From positions 5,656,001-5,720,000 of the forward strand of contig NZ_BNED01000005.1 in the NCBI RefSeq assembly GCF_016755875.1: 64,000 nt of DNA. Direction: 5' to 3'. Origin of the DNA: Streptomyces spororaveus (GTDB lineage Bacteria > Actinomycetota > Actinomycetes > Streptomycetales > Streptomycetaceae). Under the pieces are notes generated by a model, which saw nothing but the letters and a program-made list of their open reading frames with translations, searched no databases and was not told the DNA's origin. The position numbers were made by a program, and so were the translations under genes. This document shows, piece by piece, positions 25,905-33,177 of the stretch (its first letter is position 1; every line of letters begins with the position of its first letter).

Positions 25905-27107
25905 ATGGCCGTGCCAGGAGATCCACCCAACAGCACCCCCGAGGGCATGGGCGGGGGCGATGACGACTTCCGGTCGGACGACTTCCGGTCGGACGAGTAC
26001 CGGTCGGTGGTGTTCGACGAGGACTTCGTCCGGGCTGCCCGGCTCCAGGAGTACTCCGCGCAGGAACGCATGGGCGAACACGCCCGTGCGGTGCGCAGCC
26101 GCTCGATCTGGTCCGGTGGCGGCGGCTCCGCGGCCCGGACCAGCACCCCCGGCCGGGGTGCCCGGCAGGGCATGCTGCTCGTGCTGCTCATCGCCACGGC
26201 CTTCGCCGCCGCCGTCTACCTGGGGCTGCGCAACCCTTATGTGCCCCCGCCCGGGGGACCCGCCCAGGCGCTCAGCAGCACCGTGGTCCCGCTCGCGCCG
26301 ACCACCGCCGTATCCGGCGGGCTGCCGGCCGACCTGATCGCGAAGAGCCCCGCGGCCGACTACCGGGTCGGAGCGGCCGGCATCAGCCTGCCCGCCGTGC
26401 GCCGTACCCACCACTTCACCGAGGCCCAGGTCGTCGCCGCGCTGTCCATCGCCAAGGACTACCTGGTGCAGTCCTCGCTGGACCCCGACATCCTCGCCGG
26501 AGCGGCCTCCCGCCCGGTGCGCGTCCTGCTCGACCCCGACCAGCTGGCGCAGTTCGACCGCAGCATGACCACCCCCTCCGGCGACGGACGCCACGCGGCC
26601 ACCGGCTGGCTGGTCCGCTTCGACCAGGCCACCGCCGTCGTGGCCGACTCCCGGGTCCGGGTGAGCGGCGCGTTCTCCTTCGAGGAGGTGGCCCCGGACA
26701 TGCTGGAGGTCACCGCCGACCACACCTTCGTCTACGCCGTACGCCCCGCCACCGGATCCCCGGCCGCGGCCGACGGCGCCTCGCTCTTCACCGTCCGGCG
26801 CGAGCTGCGGCTGCGCTTCGACCGGGAGGACCTCACGGCCCGGCGGCTGGAGCTGGCCTCGGCCTACGTGATGGCCGGGCCCCAGGACTGCTCGGCCGAC
26901 CCGGCCGGAGCCTTCCGCCCGCTCCTGGCCGGAGCCGGCCCGACCACGGTGGGCCCGGCCGCGAGCGACCCGTACGCCAGCGGCCGACCGCGGCGCACGG
27001 CCGGACTGTGCGGCGTCCTGGCCCCGCCCGCGACGTCGTCCGCGAACCCGCCCGTGACTCCGGCCGCGCCCCCGCGGGCCGCTCCCGTCAGCCCTGCTGC
27101 TCCGTAG
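25905..27107 (+). CDS. Single-pass membrane protein with VVFDEDFVR motif, second of a pair
   Basis: A 400-residue protein. The cytoplasmic N-terminus has two DDFRSD repeats and RSVVFDEDFVRAARLQEYSA (about 33-53). A membrane helix (MLLVLLIATAFAAAVYLGL, about 86-104) and a long extracytoplasmic domain follow, with conserved-looking alpha/beta segments (RRTHHFTEAQVVAALSIAKDYL, VTADHTFVYAV, RRELRLRFDRE) and two cysteines. The C-terminus is Pro/Ala-rich. It resembles the SCO2583-type membrane protein next to SCO2584 as I recall it. ATG 25905 has GGGAGA upstream. Its 3' end overlaps the convergent M48 gene by 20 bp. Confidence 0.8.
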   Translation: MAVPGDPPNSTPEGMGGGDDDFRSDDFRSDEYRSVVFDEDFVRAARLQEYSAQERMGEHARAVRSRSIWSGGGGSAARTSTPGRGARQGMLLVLLIATAFAAAVYLGLRNPYVPPPGGPAQALSSTVVPLAPTTAVSGGLPADLIAKSPAADYRVGAAGISLPAVRRTHHFTEAQVVAALSIAKDYLVQSSLDPDILAGAASRPVRVLLDPDQLAQFDRSMTTPSGDGRHAATGWLVRFDQATAVVADSRVRVSGAFSFEEVAPDMLEVTADHTFVYAVRPATGSPAAADGASLFTVRRELRLRFDREDLTARRLELASAYVMAGPQDCSADPAGAFRPLLAGAGPTTVGPAASDPYASGRPRRTAGLCGVLAPPATSSANPPVTPAAPPRAAPVSPAAP

Positions 27108-28161
27108 GCCCGCCCTTGTCCTGCGGCGCGGTGCCGGCCGCGGCGCCCGTGAACTTGTCGCGGAGCTTGCCGCCCAGGTCTCCCGCGCCGCCCGCGATGT
27201 CGCCCACCAGCTTCATCAGCGGGTCCTTGCTGGTGCGCACGGAGTCGGCGTAGTGGGCGGCGGACTGCCGGAAGGAGTCGGTCACCGAGGTGTCCTTGTC
27301 CTCGTCGCGCCGCGGGTAGTGGCCGTCCATGATCCGCTGGTGGTCGCGGCTCTCCGCCCACTTCTTCAGCTCGGCCGCCCGCACCGTGGTGAAGGGGTGC
27401 GTCCGCGGCAGCAGGTTGAGGATCTTCAGCACGGAGTCGCGCAGATCGCCGCTCGACTCGTACTCCTCGGCCTGGGCCAGGAAGGCGTCCACGTTCATCT
27501 CGTGGAGGTGGTTGCCGCCCGCGATCTTCATCAGTCCCCGCATCGAGGCCTGCACGTCCTGTCCCACCAGCAGCCCGGCCCGGTCGGCCGAGAGCTCCGA
27601 CTTGCGGAACCACTCCCGCAGCGCGGTCACGATCGTCATGATCGCCACATTGCCCAGCGGGATCCACGCGACCTTCATCGCCAGGTTGGTCAGGAACAGC
27701 AGGATCGTGCGGTACACGGCGTGCCCCGACAGTGCGTGGCCCACCTCGTGGCCCACCACCGCCCGCATCTCCTCCTCGTCGAGCAGCTCGACGAGGCCGG
27801 TGGTCACCACGATGATCGGCTCGTCCAGCCCGATGCACATCGCGTTGGGGTTCGGGTCCTGCTGGACGTACATCTGCGGGACCTTCTCCAGGTCCAGGAT
27901 GTAGCAGGCGTCGCGCAGCATCGCGTGCAGGTGCGGGAACTGCGTCTCGCCCACCCGCACCGACTCCGACAGGAACAGCAGCCGCAGGCTCCGCTCCGGC
28001 AGCAGCCCGCTCAGGGCCTTGAACACCGTGTCGAAGCCGCTCAGCTTGCGCAGCGCCACCAGCGCCGAGCGGTCCGCCGGATGCTCGTACGCCCGCGACG
28101 AGATACCGGGGAACCGCCTGCGGTCCCGTGCCGGTGCCTTCTCGAACCCTGTGTCCGTCAT
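27088..28161 (-). CDS. M48 family zinc metallopeptidase
   Basis: A 357-residue peptidase with the zinc motif HEVGH within AVVGHEVGHALSGH near residue 138; the third ligand is probably the Glu in the LSADRAG-containing segment downstream. The preceding IIVVTTGLVELLDEEE and a hydrophobic stretch after the motif (ILLFLTNLAMKVAWI) match HtpX/Ste24-type M48 proteins, although it has fewer membrane helices than HtpX. The C-terminal 60 residues are Gly/Ala-rich. Minus strand, convergent with the preceding gene and divergent from the small membrane gene. The substrate is unknown; quality control of envelope proteins is a family-level guess. Confidence 0.9.
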   Translation of the reverse strand: MTDTGFEKAPARDRRRFPGISSRAYEHPADRSALVALRKLSGFDTVFKALSGLLPERSLRLLFLSESVRVGETQFPHLHAMLRDACYILDLEKVPQMYVQQDPNPNAMCIGLDEPIIVVTTGLVELLDEEEMRAVVGHEVGHALSGHAVYRTILLFLTNLAMKVAWIPLGNVAIMTIVTALREWFRKSELSADRAGLLVGQDVQASMRGLMKIAGGNHLHEMNVDAFLAQAEEYESSGDLRDSVLKILNLLPRTHPFTTVRAAELKKWAESRDHQRIMDGHYPRRDEDKDTSVTDSFRQSAAHYADSVRTSKDPLMKLVGDIAGGAGDLGGKLRDKFTGAAAGTAPQDKGGPTEQQG

Positions 28162-28301
28162 AACGCCCTCCCCTGTATGGACCTGATCGACCCTGCGTCT
28201 ATCCTCTCCAACGCCTGAGTCGGCGTGAGCGTGCCCCAGGCACCCGCATACGATGTGAGCGAAGTCTCCGCCCGCTCCCCGACTCGATAGGTATCTGCCT
28301 G

Positions 28302-28469
28302 ATGAGCCTCTCCACCACCGCCCACAACCTGGTCGTCCTCGCTTCGGAGGGGGCCGAGCAGCACGGCGGCAACCACGACAGCCTGAACCCGTACCTGACC
28401 GGCGGCGGTGCCTTCCTGATCCTGATCCTGATGCTCTGGGTCACCACGCGCCTGAACCGCGACCGCTGA
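28302..28469 (+). CDS. Small membrane protein, 55 residues
   Basis: A short open frame starting ATG 28302: an N-terminal polar segment (MSLSTTAHNLVVLASEGAEQ), a His/Asn-rich turn (HGGNHDSLNPY), one membrane helix (GGGAFLILILMLWVTT) and a basic RLNRDR end that predicts N-out topology. Codon use has the high GC3 of real Streptomyces genes, and I recall near-identical peptides at this position in other Streptomyces. A candidate -10 box TACGAT lies at 28249-28254; the ribosome binding site is weak. Function unknown. Confidence 0.7.
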   Translation: MSLSTTAHNLVVLASEGAEQHGGNHDSLNPYLTGGGAFLILILMLWVTTRLNRDR

Positions 28470-28515
28470 ACCGCGACCGCTGAACCCGTCGGGAACGCCG
28501 CGTCCGCCGGGCCAG

Positions 28516-28521
28516 TAGGCT
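28516..28521 (+). promoter_or_regulatory. -10 box for nadD
   Basis: TAGGCT (TAnnnT) ends 8 nt before ATG 28530, fitting a leaderless or nearly leaderless transcript and supporting that start over ATG 28545. Confidence 0.4.
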
Positions 28522-28529
28522 CTGCGCTC

Positions 28530-29147
28530 ATGGGAGAGCAGGAGATGCCTACCGGTCCGGTCAAGCGCCGGCTCGGCGTGATGGGCGGGACATTCGACCC
28601 GATCCATCACGGACACCTGGTGGCCGCCAGCGAGGTGGCCGCCCTTTTCCACCTCGACGAGGTGATGTTCGTGCCGACCGGCGAGCCGTGGCAGAAGTCG
28701 CAGCGGGCCGTCTCGCCGGCCGAGGACCGCTACCTGATGACGGTCATCGCCACGGCCTCGAACCCGCAGTTCTCGGTGAGCCGCATCGACATCGACCGCG
28801 GCGGGCCGACGTACACCATCGACACCCTGCGGGACCTGAAGGCGCAGAACGACGACGCCGACCTGTTCTTCATCACCGGTGCCGACGCGCTCGCGCAGAT
28901 CCTGACCTGGCGCAACGCCGAAGAGCTCTTCTCGCTGTCCCACTTCATCGGAGTCACCCGGCCGGGCCACGTGCTCACCGACGACGGGCTCCCGGAGGGC
29001 GGCGTCTCCCTGGTGGAGGTGCCGGCGCTCGCGATCTCGTCCACCGACTGCCGTGCGAGGGTGGCCCAGGGGGATCCTGTCTGGTACCTGGTGCCGGACG
29101 GTGTCGTGCGTTACATCGACAAGCGTGAGCTGTACCGGGGAGCCTGA
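28530..29147 (+). CDS. nadD: Nicotinate-nucleotide adenylyltransferase
   Basis: A 205-residue enzyme joining nicotinate mononucleotide and ATP to make deamido-NAD. The nucleotidyltransferase motif [12 protein letters not shown] lies at about 19-30, and the C-terminal ISSTDCR block corresponds to the ISSTxxR motif. The length is normal. An alternative ATG at 28545 has GGGAG 8 nt upstream, but the -10 position favours 28530. It leads the nadD, LCP-like, rsfS, phosphatase run common in actinobacteria. Confidence 0.95.
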   Translation: MGEQEMPTGPVKRRLGVMGGTFDPIHHGHLVAASEVAALFHLDEVMFVPTGEPWQKSQRAVSPAEDRYLMTVIATASNPQFSVSRIDIDRGGPTYTIDTLRDLKAQNDDADLFFITGADALAQILTWRNAEELFSLSHFIGVTRPGHVLTDDGLPEGGVSLVEVPALAISSTDCRARVAQGDPVWYLVPDGVVRYIDKRELYRGA

Positions 29148-29171
29148 GCTTCCGGAGAGAGGGGCCCCGCG

Positions 29172-30887
29172 GTGAACGACCGACAGGATCCGTACGACCC
29201 GTATGCCGCCCAGGAGCAGCAGCTCGTCGGCTACGACGCGTACGGGCGGCCGGTGTACGGCCAGGTGCCCGCGCAGCCCGCCCAGCCCGGACCGGCCGCC
29301 CCGCAGCAGTACGGGCAGCAGTACGAGCAGCACCAGCAGTACGGCTACGACTACCAGGGCTACGCCCAGCAGCAGCAGCAGTACTACCCGCAGCCGCAGC
29401 AGCCGGCCGCGCAGGAGTACCAGCAGCAGGAGTACACCCAGGCGCCCGCCCACGGGTACGACACGCAGCAGACCCAGCAGTGGATCCCGCAGCAGAACGC
29501 CCCCGAGGAGCCCCCGGCCCCCGCCGAGCGGCCGGCCGCCCAGGTCCCCGAGCCGCGCCGGCCGGACGGCGGGGAGGGCGGTGCGCGCCGCGGCGAGCAC
29601 GACGGGGAGCCCGAGGCGGGCCGGGACTACCGCACCGAGATGTTCGCCTTCATCGACCAGCCGGACGAGGACTCCGAGGACGTCATCGACTGGCTCAAGT
29701 TCACCGAGAGCCGCACCGAACGCCGCGAGGAGGCCCGCCGCCGCGGCCGCAACCGGGTGGTGGCGCTGATCGTCGTCCTCGCCCTGTTCGTCGTCGGCGG
29801 CCTCGGCTACCTCTGGTACGCGGGCAAGCTGCCCTTCCTCGACGGCCCCGGCGACAAGAAGACCGGCGCCGCCGCCGACGCCGGCGCGCAGAAGCGGGAC
29901 ATGATCGTCGTCCACCTGCACAACACCAAGAAGGGCGGCACCTCCTCGGCGCTGCTCGTCGACAACGTCACGACCAAGCAGGGCGCCACCGTCCTGCTGC
30001 CGAACACCCTGTCCGTCACCGGCCAGGACGGGACGGCGACCGTGCTCGGCAAGTCCGTGGGGGAAGGCGGTCTCGGCACCCGCGAGGCCCTGGACTCCGT
30101 GCTCGGCACCCGCATCGGCGGCACCTGGCGCCTGGACACCCCCTTCCTGGAGAACCTGGTCGAGCTGGTCGGCGGCATCGAGGTCGACACCGACGCCGCG
30201 GTCCCGGCCGACGACGCGGCCAAGACCCCTGCCGTGGCCCAGGGCCAGAAGCAGAGCCTGAGCGGCCCGATGGCCGTGGCGTACGCCACGTTCCGCGGAC
30301 CGGGCGAACCGGAGACCAAGCAGCTGGAACGCATGGGCAAGGTGCTCCAGGCGGTGCTGCGCAAGGTTCCGAGCGACCCGAAGGCGGCGGCCGTGACCGT
30401 CGAGAGCATCGGCCAGATCCTCGATCCGGCCCTGAACGCGCAGACCCTCGGCGCCCTGCTGTCCAAGCTCGGCGCGCACGCCAAGGTCGGCGCGTACCGC
30501 ACGGACGTCCTCGCCGTGAAGGCGGACGGCACGCTCACGGACGACGCGAACAAGACGGTCGTCAAGGAGGTGCTCGGCGGCTCCGGCGCCGCGGCGCAGC
30601 CCGGCGCGGCCCCGCGCGTCGGCCTCAAGGACGCGACCGGCGACGAGAAGACGCAGATCGTGGCGAAGGCGGCGCTGGTGAACGGCGGCTACACCTTCGT
30701 CGACGGCGGCAAGGCCGACAAGACCGCGGCCACCTCGCAGATCACCTACCAGGACGACGCGCAGCGGGACCGCGCGATCGAGGTCGCCAAGACGCTGGCG
30801 CTGCCCGAGACGGTCGTGAAGAAGGGCGAGAACGCGGTGAACGCGGAGATCGTGGTGATCCTGGGCAAGGACTACAAGGCGTCCTGA
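29172..30887 (+). CDS. LytR-CpsA-Psr-like envelope protein with altered catalytic residues
   Basis: A 571-residue protein. Residues 1-150 are a Gln/Tyr/Pro-rich disordered region, then a charged segment, a membrane helix (RVVALIVVLALFVVGGLGYLW, about 196-216), an LCP-like extracytoplasmic domain (about 235-420) and a LytR C-terminal domain (about 475-570). LCP enzymes attach wall polymers to peptidoglycan; their usual SIPRD motif reads LLPNT here (near 276-280), so the Arg and Asp are absent. The position matches the S. coelicolor protein I recall as PdtA (SCO2578), a proposed polydiglycosylphosphate transferase. GTG 29172 follows a purine-rich GGAGAGAGG. Confidence 0.82.
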   Translation: MNDRQDPYDPYAAQEQQLVGYDAYGRPVYGQVPAQPAQPGPAAPQQYGQQYEQHQQYGYDYQGYAQQQQQYYPQPQQPAAQEYQQQEYTQAPAHGYDTQQTQQWIPQQNAPEEPPAPAERPAAQVPEPRRPDGGEGGARRGEHDGEPEAGRDYRTEMFAFIDQPDEDSEDVIDWLKFTESRTERREEARRRGRNRVVALIVVLALFVVGGLGYLWYAGKLPFLDGPGDKKTGAAADAGAQKRDMIVVHLHNTKKGGTSSALLVDNVTTKQGATVLLPNTLSVTGQDGTATVLGKSVGEGGLGTREALDSVLGTRIGGTWRLDTPFLENLVELVGGIEVDTDAAVPADDAAKTPAVAQGQKQSLSGPMAVAYATFRGPGEPETKQLERMGKVLQAVLRKVPSDPKAAAVTVESIGQILDPALNAQTLGALLSKLGAHAKVGAYRTDVLAVKADGTLTDDANKTVVKEVLGGSGAAAQPGAAPRVGLKDATGDEKTQIVAKAALVNGGYTFVDGGKADKTAATSQITYQDDAQRDRAIEVAKTLALPETVVKKGENAVNAEIVVILGKDYKAS

Positions 30888-31006
30888 CCAGGCTCCGGAG
30901 CGGCCCCGAAGGAGGCTTTCGCCCGCGCGCGACGCTGCGCGCGGGCGGTGTCGGCGGTACATGAGACCCTTGTAAGGATCTGCCCGCCAACCCGAAAGCA
31001 TGGCCA

Positions 31007-31453
31007 GTGACCGCCACGGACCGCTCCATCGAGCTCATCACCGCCGCCGCCCAGGCCGCGGCCGACCGGCTCGCGCACGACATCATCGCGTACGACGTCA
31101 GCGACGTGCTGTCGATCACCGACGCCTTCCTGCTCGCCTCGGCGCCCAACGACCGCCAGGTCAAGTCGATCGTCGACGAGATCGAGGAGCGCCTCCTCAA
31201 GGAGCTCGGCGCCAAGCCGGTGCGCCGCGAGGGCGACCGCGACGCCCGCTGGATCCTGCTCGACTACGTCGACATCGTCGTCCACGTCCAGCACAGCGAG
31301 GAGCGTGTCTTCTACGCGCTGGAGCGCCTGTGGAAGGACTGCCCCGAGATCGAGCTCCCCGAGGACGCCAAGCTCACCATCGGCAAGGCCGAGGAGCACG
31401 CCAAGCTGCGCGAGGCGGCGGGCGACGACGAACTGGACGGTGATCTGTTCTGA
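31007..31453 (+). CDS. rsfS: Ribosome silencing factor
   Basis: A 148-residue RsfS/Iojap protein that binds L14 on the 50S subunit and blocks subunit joining in starvation. Characteristic stretches are DVLSITDAFLLASAPNDRQVKSI, REGDRDARWILLDYVDIVVHV and HSEERVFYALERLW; an acidic C-terminal tail is extra. The start is GTG 31007, with a weak GAAAG site. Its stop overlaps the next gene's apparent CTG start. Confidence 0.95.
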   Translation: MTATDRSIELITAAAQAAADRLAHDIIAYDVSDVLSITDAFLLASAPNDRQVKSIVDEIEERLLKELGAKPVRREGDRDARWILLDYVDIVVHVQHSEERVFYALERLWKDCPEIELPEDAKLTIGKAEEHAKLREAAGDDELDGDLF

Positions 31454-32106
31454 GCGCGACCACCTCGGGCAGGCCCGGCAGGAAGATCGTCCTCTGGCGG
31501 CACGGTCAGACCTCGTGGAACCTGGAGCGCCGCTTCCAGGGGTCCACGGACATCGAGCTGACCGCGACGGGCGTGGCGCAGGCGCGCCGCTCCGCGCGGT
31601 TGCTCGCCTCGCTGAAGCCGGATGCCATCGTGGCGTCCGACCTGCGGCGCGCCTCCGCCACGGCGGCGGAGCTGGCGGCCGTCACGGGGCTGGAGGTCTC
31701 GCACGACGAGGCGTTGCGCGAGACGTACGCCGGTGAGTGGCAGGGCCTCACGCACGACGAGATCCTCGAAAAGTACGGCGAGCAGTACGCGGCGTGGAAG
31801 CGCGGCGAACCGGTCCGCCGCGGCGGCGGTGAGCTGGAGACCGAGGTCGCCGACCGCGCCGCGCCGGTGGTGCTGGAACACGCCGACCGGCTGCCGCCGT
31901 CCGGCACCCTCGTCGTGGTCAGCCACGGCGGCACCATCCGTACGACGATCGGGCGCCTGCTCGGCCTGGACGCGTACGCGTGGGAGGGCCTCGGCGGCCT
32001 CTCCAACTGCTGCTGGTCCGTCCTCGGTGAGGGCGCGCGCGGCTGGCGTCTGCTGGAGCACAACGCCGGCACGCTGCCGGAACCGGTGCTCGGCGACGAC
32101 GACTGA
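31450..32106 (+). CDS. Histidine phosphatase family protein with a CTG start
   Basis: A 218-residue phosphoglycerate-mutase-like phosphatase. The catalytic RHG is at residues 17-19 within WRHGQTSWN, and the second His is in VVSHGGTIRTT. In this frame a stop (TGA 31441) lies just upstream and no ATG, GTG or TTG occurs before the RHG motif. The only plausible start is CTG 31450, whose CTGA overlaps the rsfS stop by 4 nt, so initiation is probably by translational coupling. The first ATG/GTG-type start (31573) would delete the active site. Substrate unknown; it is often annotated as a phosphoglycerate mutase-like protein next to rsfS. Confidence 0.88.
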   Translation: MSATTSGRPGRKIVLWRHGQTSWNLERRFQGSTDIELTATGVAQARRSARLLASLKPDAIVASDLRRASATAAELAAVTGLEVSHDEALRETYAGEWQGLTHDEILEKYGEQYAAWKRGEPVRRGGGELETEVADRAAPVVLEHADRLPPSGTLVVVSHGGTIRTTIGRLLGLDAYAWEGLGGLSNCCWSVLGEGARGWRLLEHNAGTLPEPVLGDDD

Positions 32107-32146
32107 GCGGCCCTCTGCCGCTCCCCGGCGGGGCTGCCACCCGGAT

Positions 32147-32176
32147 TTCACTTTCCGGCTGGGCACAGGCTAGAGT
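32147..32176 (+). promoter_or_regulatory. Promoter of first tRNA-Ala
   Basis: TTCACT (32147-32152) and TAGAGT (32171-32176) form a plausible -35/-10 pair with 18-bp spacing, about 54 bp before the tRNA. Confidence 0.4.
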
Positions 32177-32229
32177 TCTTCTTGTTCGCAGCGCAGAACA
32201 CCGGAGACGGGGGGAGCGCGGCGGAGAGC

Positions 32230-32302
32230 GGGGCTATAGCTCAGTTGGTAGAGCGCCTGCATGGCATGCAGGAGGTCAGGAGTTCAATTCTCCTTAGCTC
32301 CA
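32230..32302 (+). tRNA. tRNA-Ala (anticodon GGC), copy 1
   Basis: A 73-nt cloverleaf: acceptor GGGGCTA/TAGCTCC, D arm GCTC/GAGC, anticodon stem CCTGC/GCAGG with loop ATGGCAT (anticodon GGC), and T arm AGGAG-TTCAATT-CTCCT. The discriminator is A. The 3' CCA is not encoded (CAA follows), so it is added after transcription. Confidence 0.97.
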
Positions 32303-32307
32303 CAATC

Positions 32308-32340
32308 AGGATCCCGTCCCCAACAGGGGGCGGGATCCTT
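32308..32340 (+). terminator. Terminator after first tRNA-Ala
   Basis: Inverted repeat AGGATCCCGTCCCC / GGGGCGGGATCCTT with a short loop, followed by GCTTTTG. Confidence 0.8.
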
Positions 32341-32446
32341 GCTTTTGTACCCTTTGCGTTTGCTGACCTGGCCCGCACCGGCATGGCAGAATCGTGACCG
32401 CCGGAGGGGGAGACGACGGCCCGACGCGGGAGGGAGTCGCTGACGG

Positions 32447-32680
32447 ATGGGTGCACACCGGCGCCGGTGCGACTGGTGCAACAACGGCACGCCGATCGTG
32501 CGGGACATGGACCCGGTCAACCCCGACTACCAGTACTGGTGCGAGGAATGCGCTCGGGCGCTGATCATAAAAGGCGACCCGATCGAGACGTACCGCGAGC
32601 TGGAAGGGGAGCCGATCTACGGGCGGCTGCTCGACGAGCACTGCACGCTCAAGCGGTTCTACCAGTTCGCCAGAGCGTGA
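32447..32680 (+). CDS. Small zinc-ribbon-like protein
   Basis: A 77-residue protein with two CxxC pairs (CDWCNNG and WCEECARA) about 25 residues apart, which predict one zinc site, followed by a charged helical C-terminus ending FYQFARA. Not a family I can name. ATG 32447 follows GGGAGGGAG. It lies between two identical tRNA-Ala genes; a role in RNA or ribosome biology would be a guess. Confidence 0.75.
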   Translation: MGAHRRRCDWCNNGTPIVRDMDPVNPDYQYWCEECARALIIKGDPIETYRELEGEPIYGRLLDEHCTLKRFYQFARA

Positions 32681-32728
32681 CAAGTTGGCTCAAATCGGAC
32701 ATGGTCTCTGGTGGGTGGAAACCGATTT

Positions 32729-32756
32729 TTGGACCAGGGCCATGACCGTGTAATGT
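32729..32756 (+). promoter_or_regulatory. Promoter of second tRNA-Ala
   Basis: TTGGAC (32729-32734), a 16-bp spacer and TAATGT (32751-32756) make a recognisable housekeeping-type promoter 55 bp before the tRNA. Confidence 0.5.
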
Positions 32757-32811
32757 TTGGGATGTCGCCAAGGGGAACCGGCAAGGGAAACCGAAGCGGC
32801 AAGCACAACAA

Positions 32812-32884
32812 GGGGCTATAGCTCAGTTGGTAGAGCGCCTGCATGGCATGCAGGAGGTCAGGAGTTCAATTCTCCTTAGCTCCA
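32812..32884 (+). tRNA. tRNA-Ala (anticodon GGC), copy 2
   Basis: Identical over all 73 nt to the copy at 32230-32302, including the anticodon loop ATGGCAT. It has its own promoter and terminator. No encoded CCA. Confidence 0.97.
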
Positions 32885-32890
32885 CAGTGA

Positions 32891-32925
32891 AGAAGCGGGC
32901 CACCCGGATCGGGTGGCCCGCTTCT
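32891..32925 (+). terminator. Terminator after second tRNA-Ala
   Basis: Perfect 15-bp stem AGAAGCGGGCCACCC and its complement with loop GGATC, 6 bp after the tRNA. Confidence 0.85.
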
Positions 32926-33011
32926 CGTTGTGCCCCGCGCGCGCCTCGGGCCCTGTGCCCGTCTCCGTGTCGACGGGTGGAACGGCCGAGCGTCGGAACG
33001 GGCCGCTGCGG

Positions 33012-33017
33012 TACCCT
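33012..33017 (+). promoter_or_regulatory. -10 box of the leuS leader
   Basis: TACCCT (TAnnnT) ends 6 nt before ATG 33024 of the leader peptide, so the leader message is probably leaderless. No good -35 hexamer is visible. Confidence 0.5.
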
Positions 33018-33023
33018 GACGCC

Positions 33024-33062
33024 ATGCGTGCCGTACGCCTTCTGCTTACCGAGCCGCGCTGA
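33024..33062 (+). CDS. Leucine leader peptide upstream of leuS
   Basis: A 12-codon frame, [12 protein letters not shown], with three consecutive leucine codons (CTT CTG CTT at 33039-33047). CTT is uncommon in Streptomyces genes, so two in three positions is notable. The stop is TGA 33060-33062. It lies 42 bp before the 5' arm of an intrinsic terminator and upstream of leucyl-tRNA synthetase, the arrangement expected of ribosome-mediated transcription attenuation by charged tRNA-Leu. Inferred from sequence alone. Confidence 0.65.
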   Translation: MRAVRLLLTEPR

Positions 33063-33127
33063 TCAGTGCCGACCCTTCGAGACGGTCGGACCCGGCGCGG
33101 CGCCCCCTCCTGTGCGAGGGGTTTTTT
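33053..33127 (+). promoter_or_regulatory. Leucine-responsive attenuator of leuS
   Basis: Overlapping structures follow the leader's Leu codons. GCCGCGCT (33053-33060) can pair with GGCGCGGC (33094-33101), enclosing a CCGACC/GGTCGG hairpin (33069-33089). Next is the terminator CCCCTC-loop-GAGGGG (33104-33121) with six U residues (33122-33127), rare in this GC-rich genome. A ribosome stalled at the Leu codons or finishing at the stop would expose or mask 33053-33060. How that stem excludes the terminator is not resolved by eye. Confidence 0.6.
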
Positions 33128-33177
33128 CGTTTGGGCAGGCAGAGACGGCAGAGACGATCGATGGAGCTTCAGAAATC

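Noticed and set aside
31573-32106. Phosphatase starting at the internal 31573 codon
   Set aside because: It would lack the RHG active-site motif that is encoded in frame upstream.
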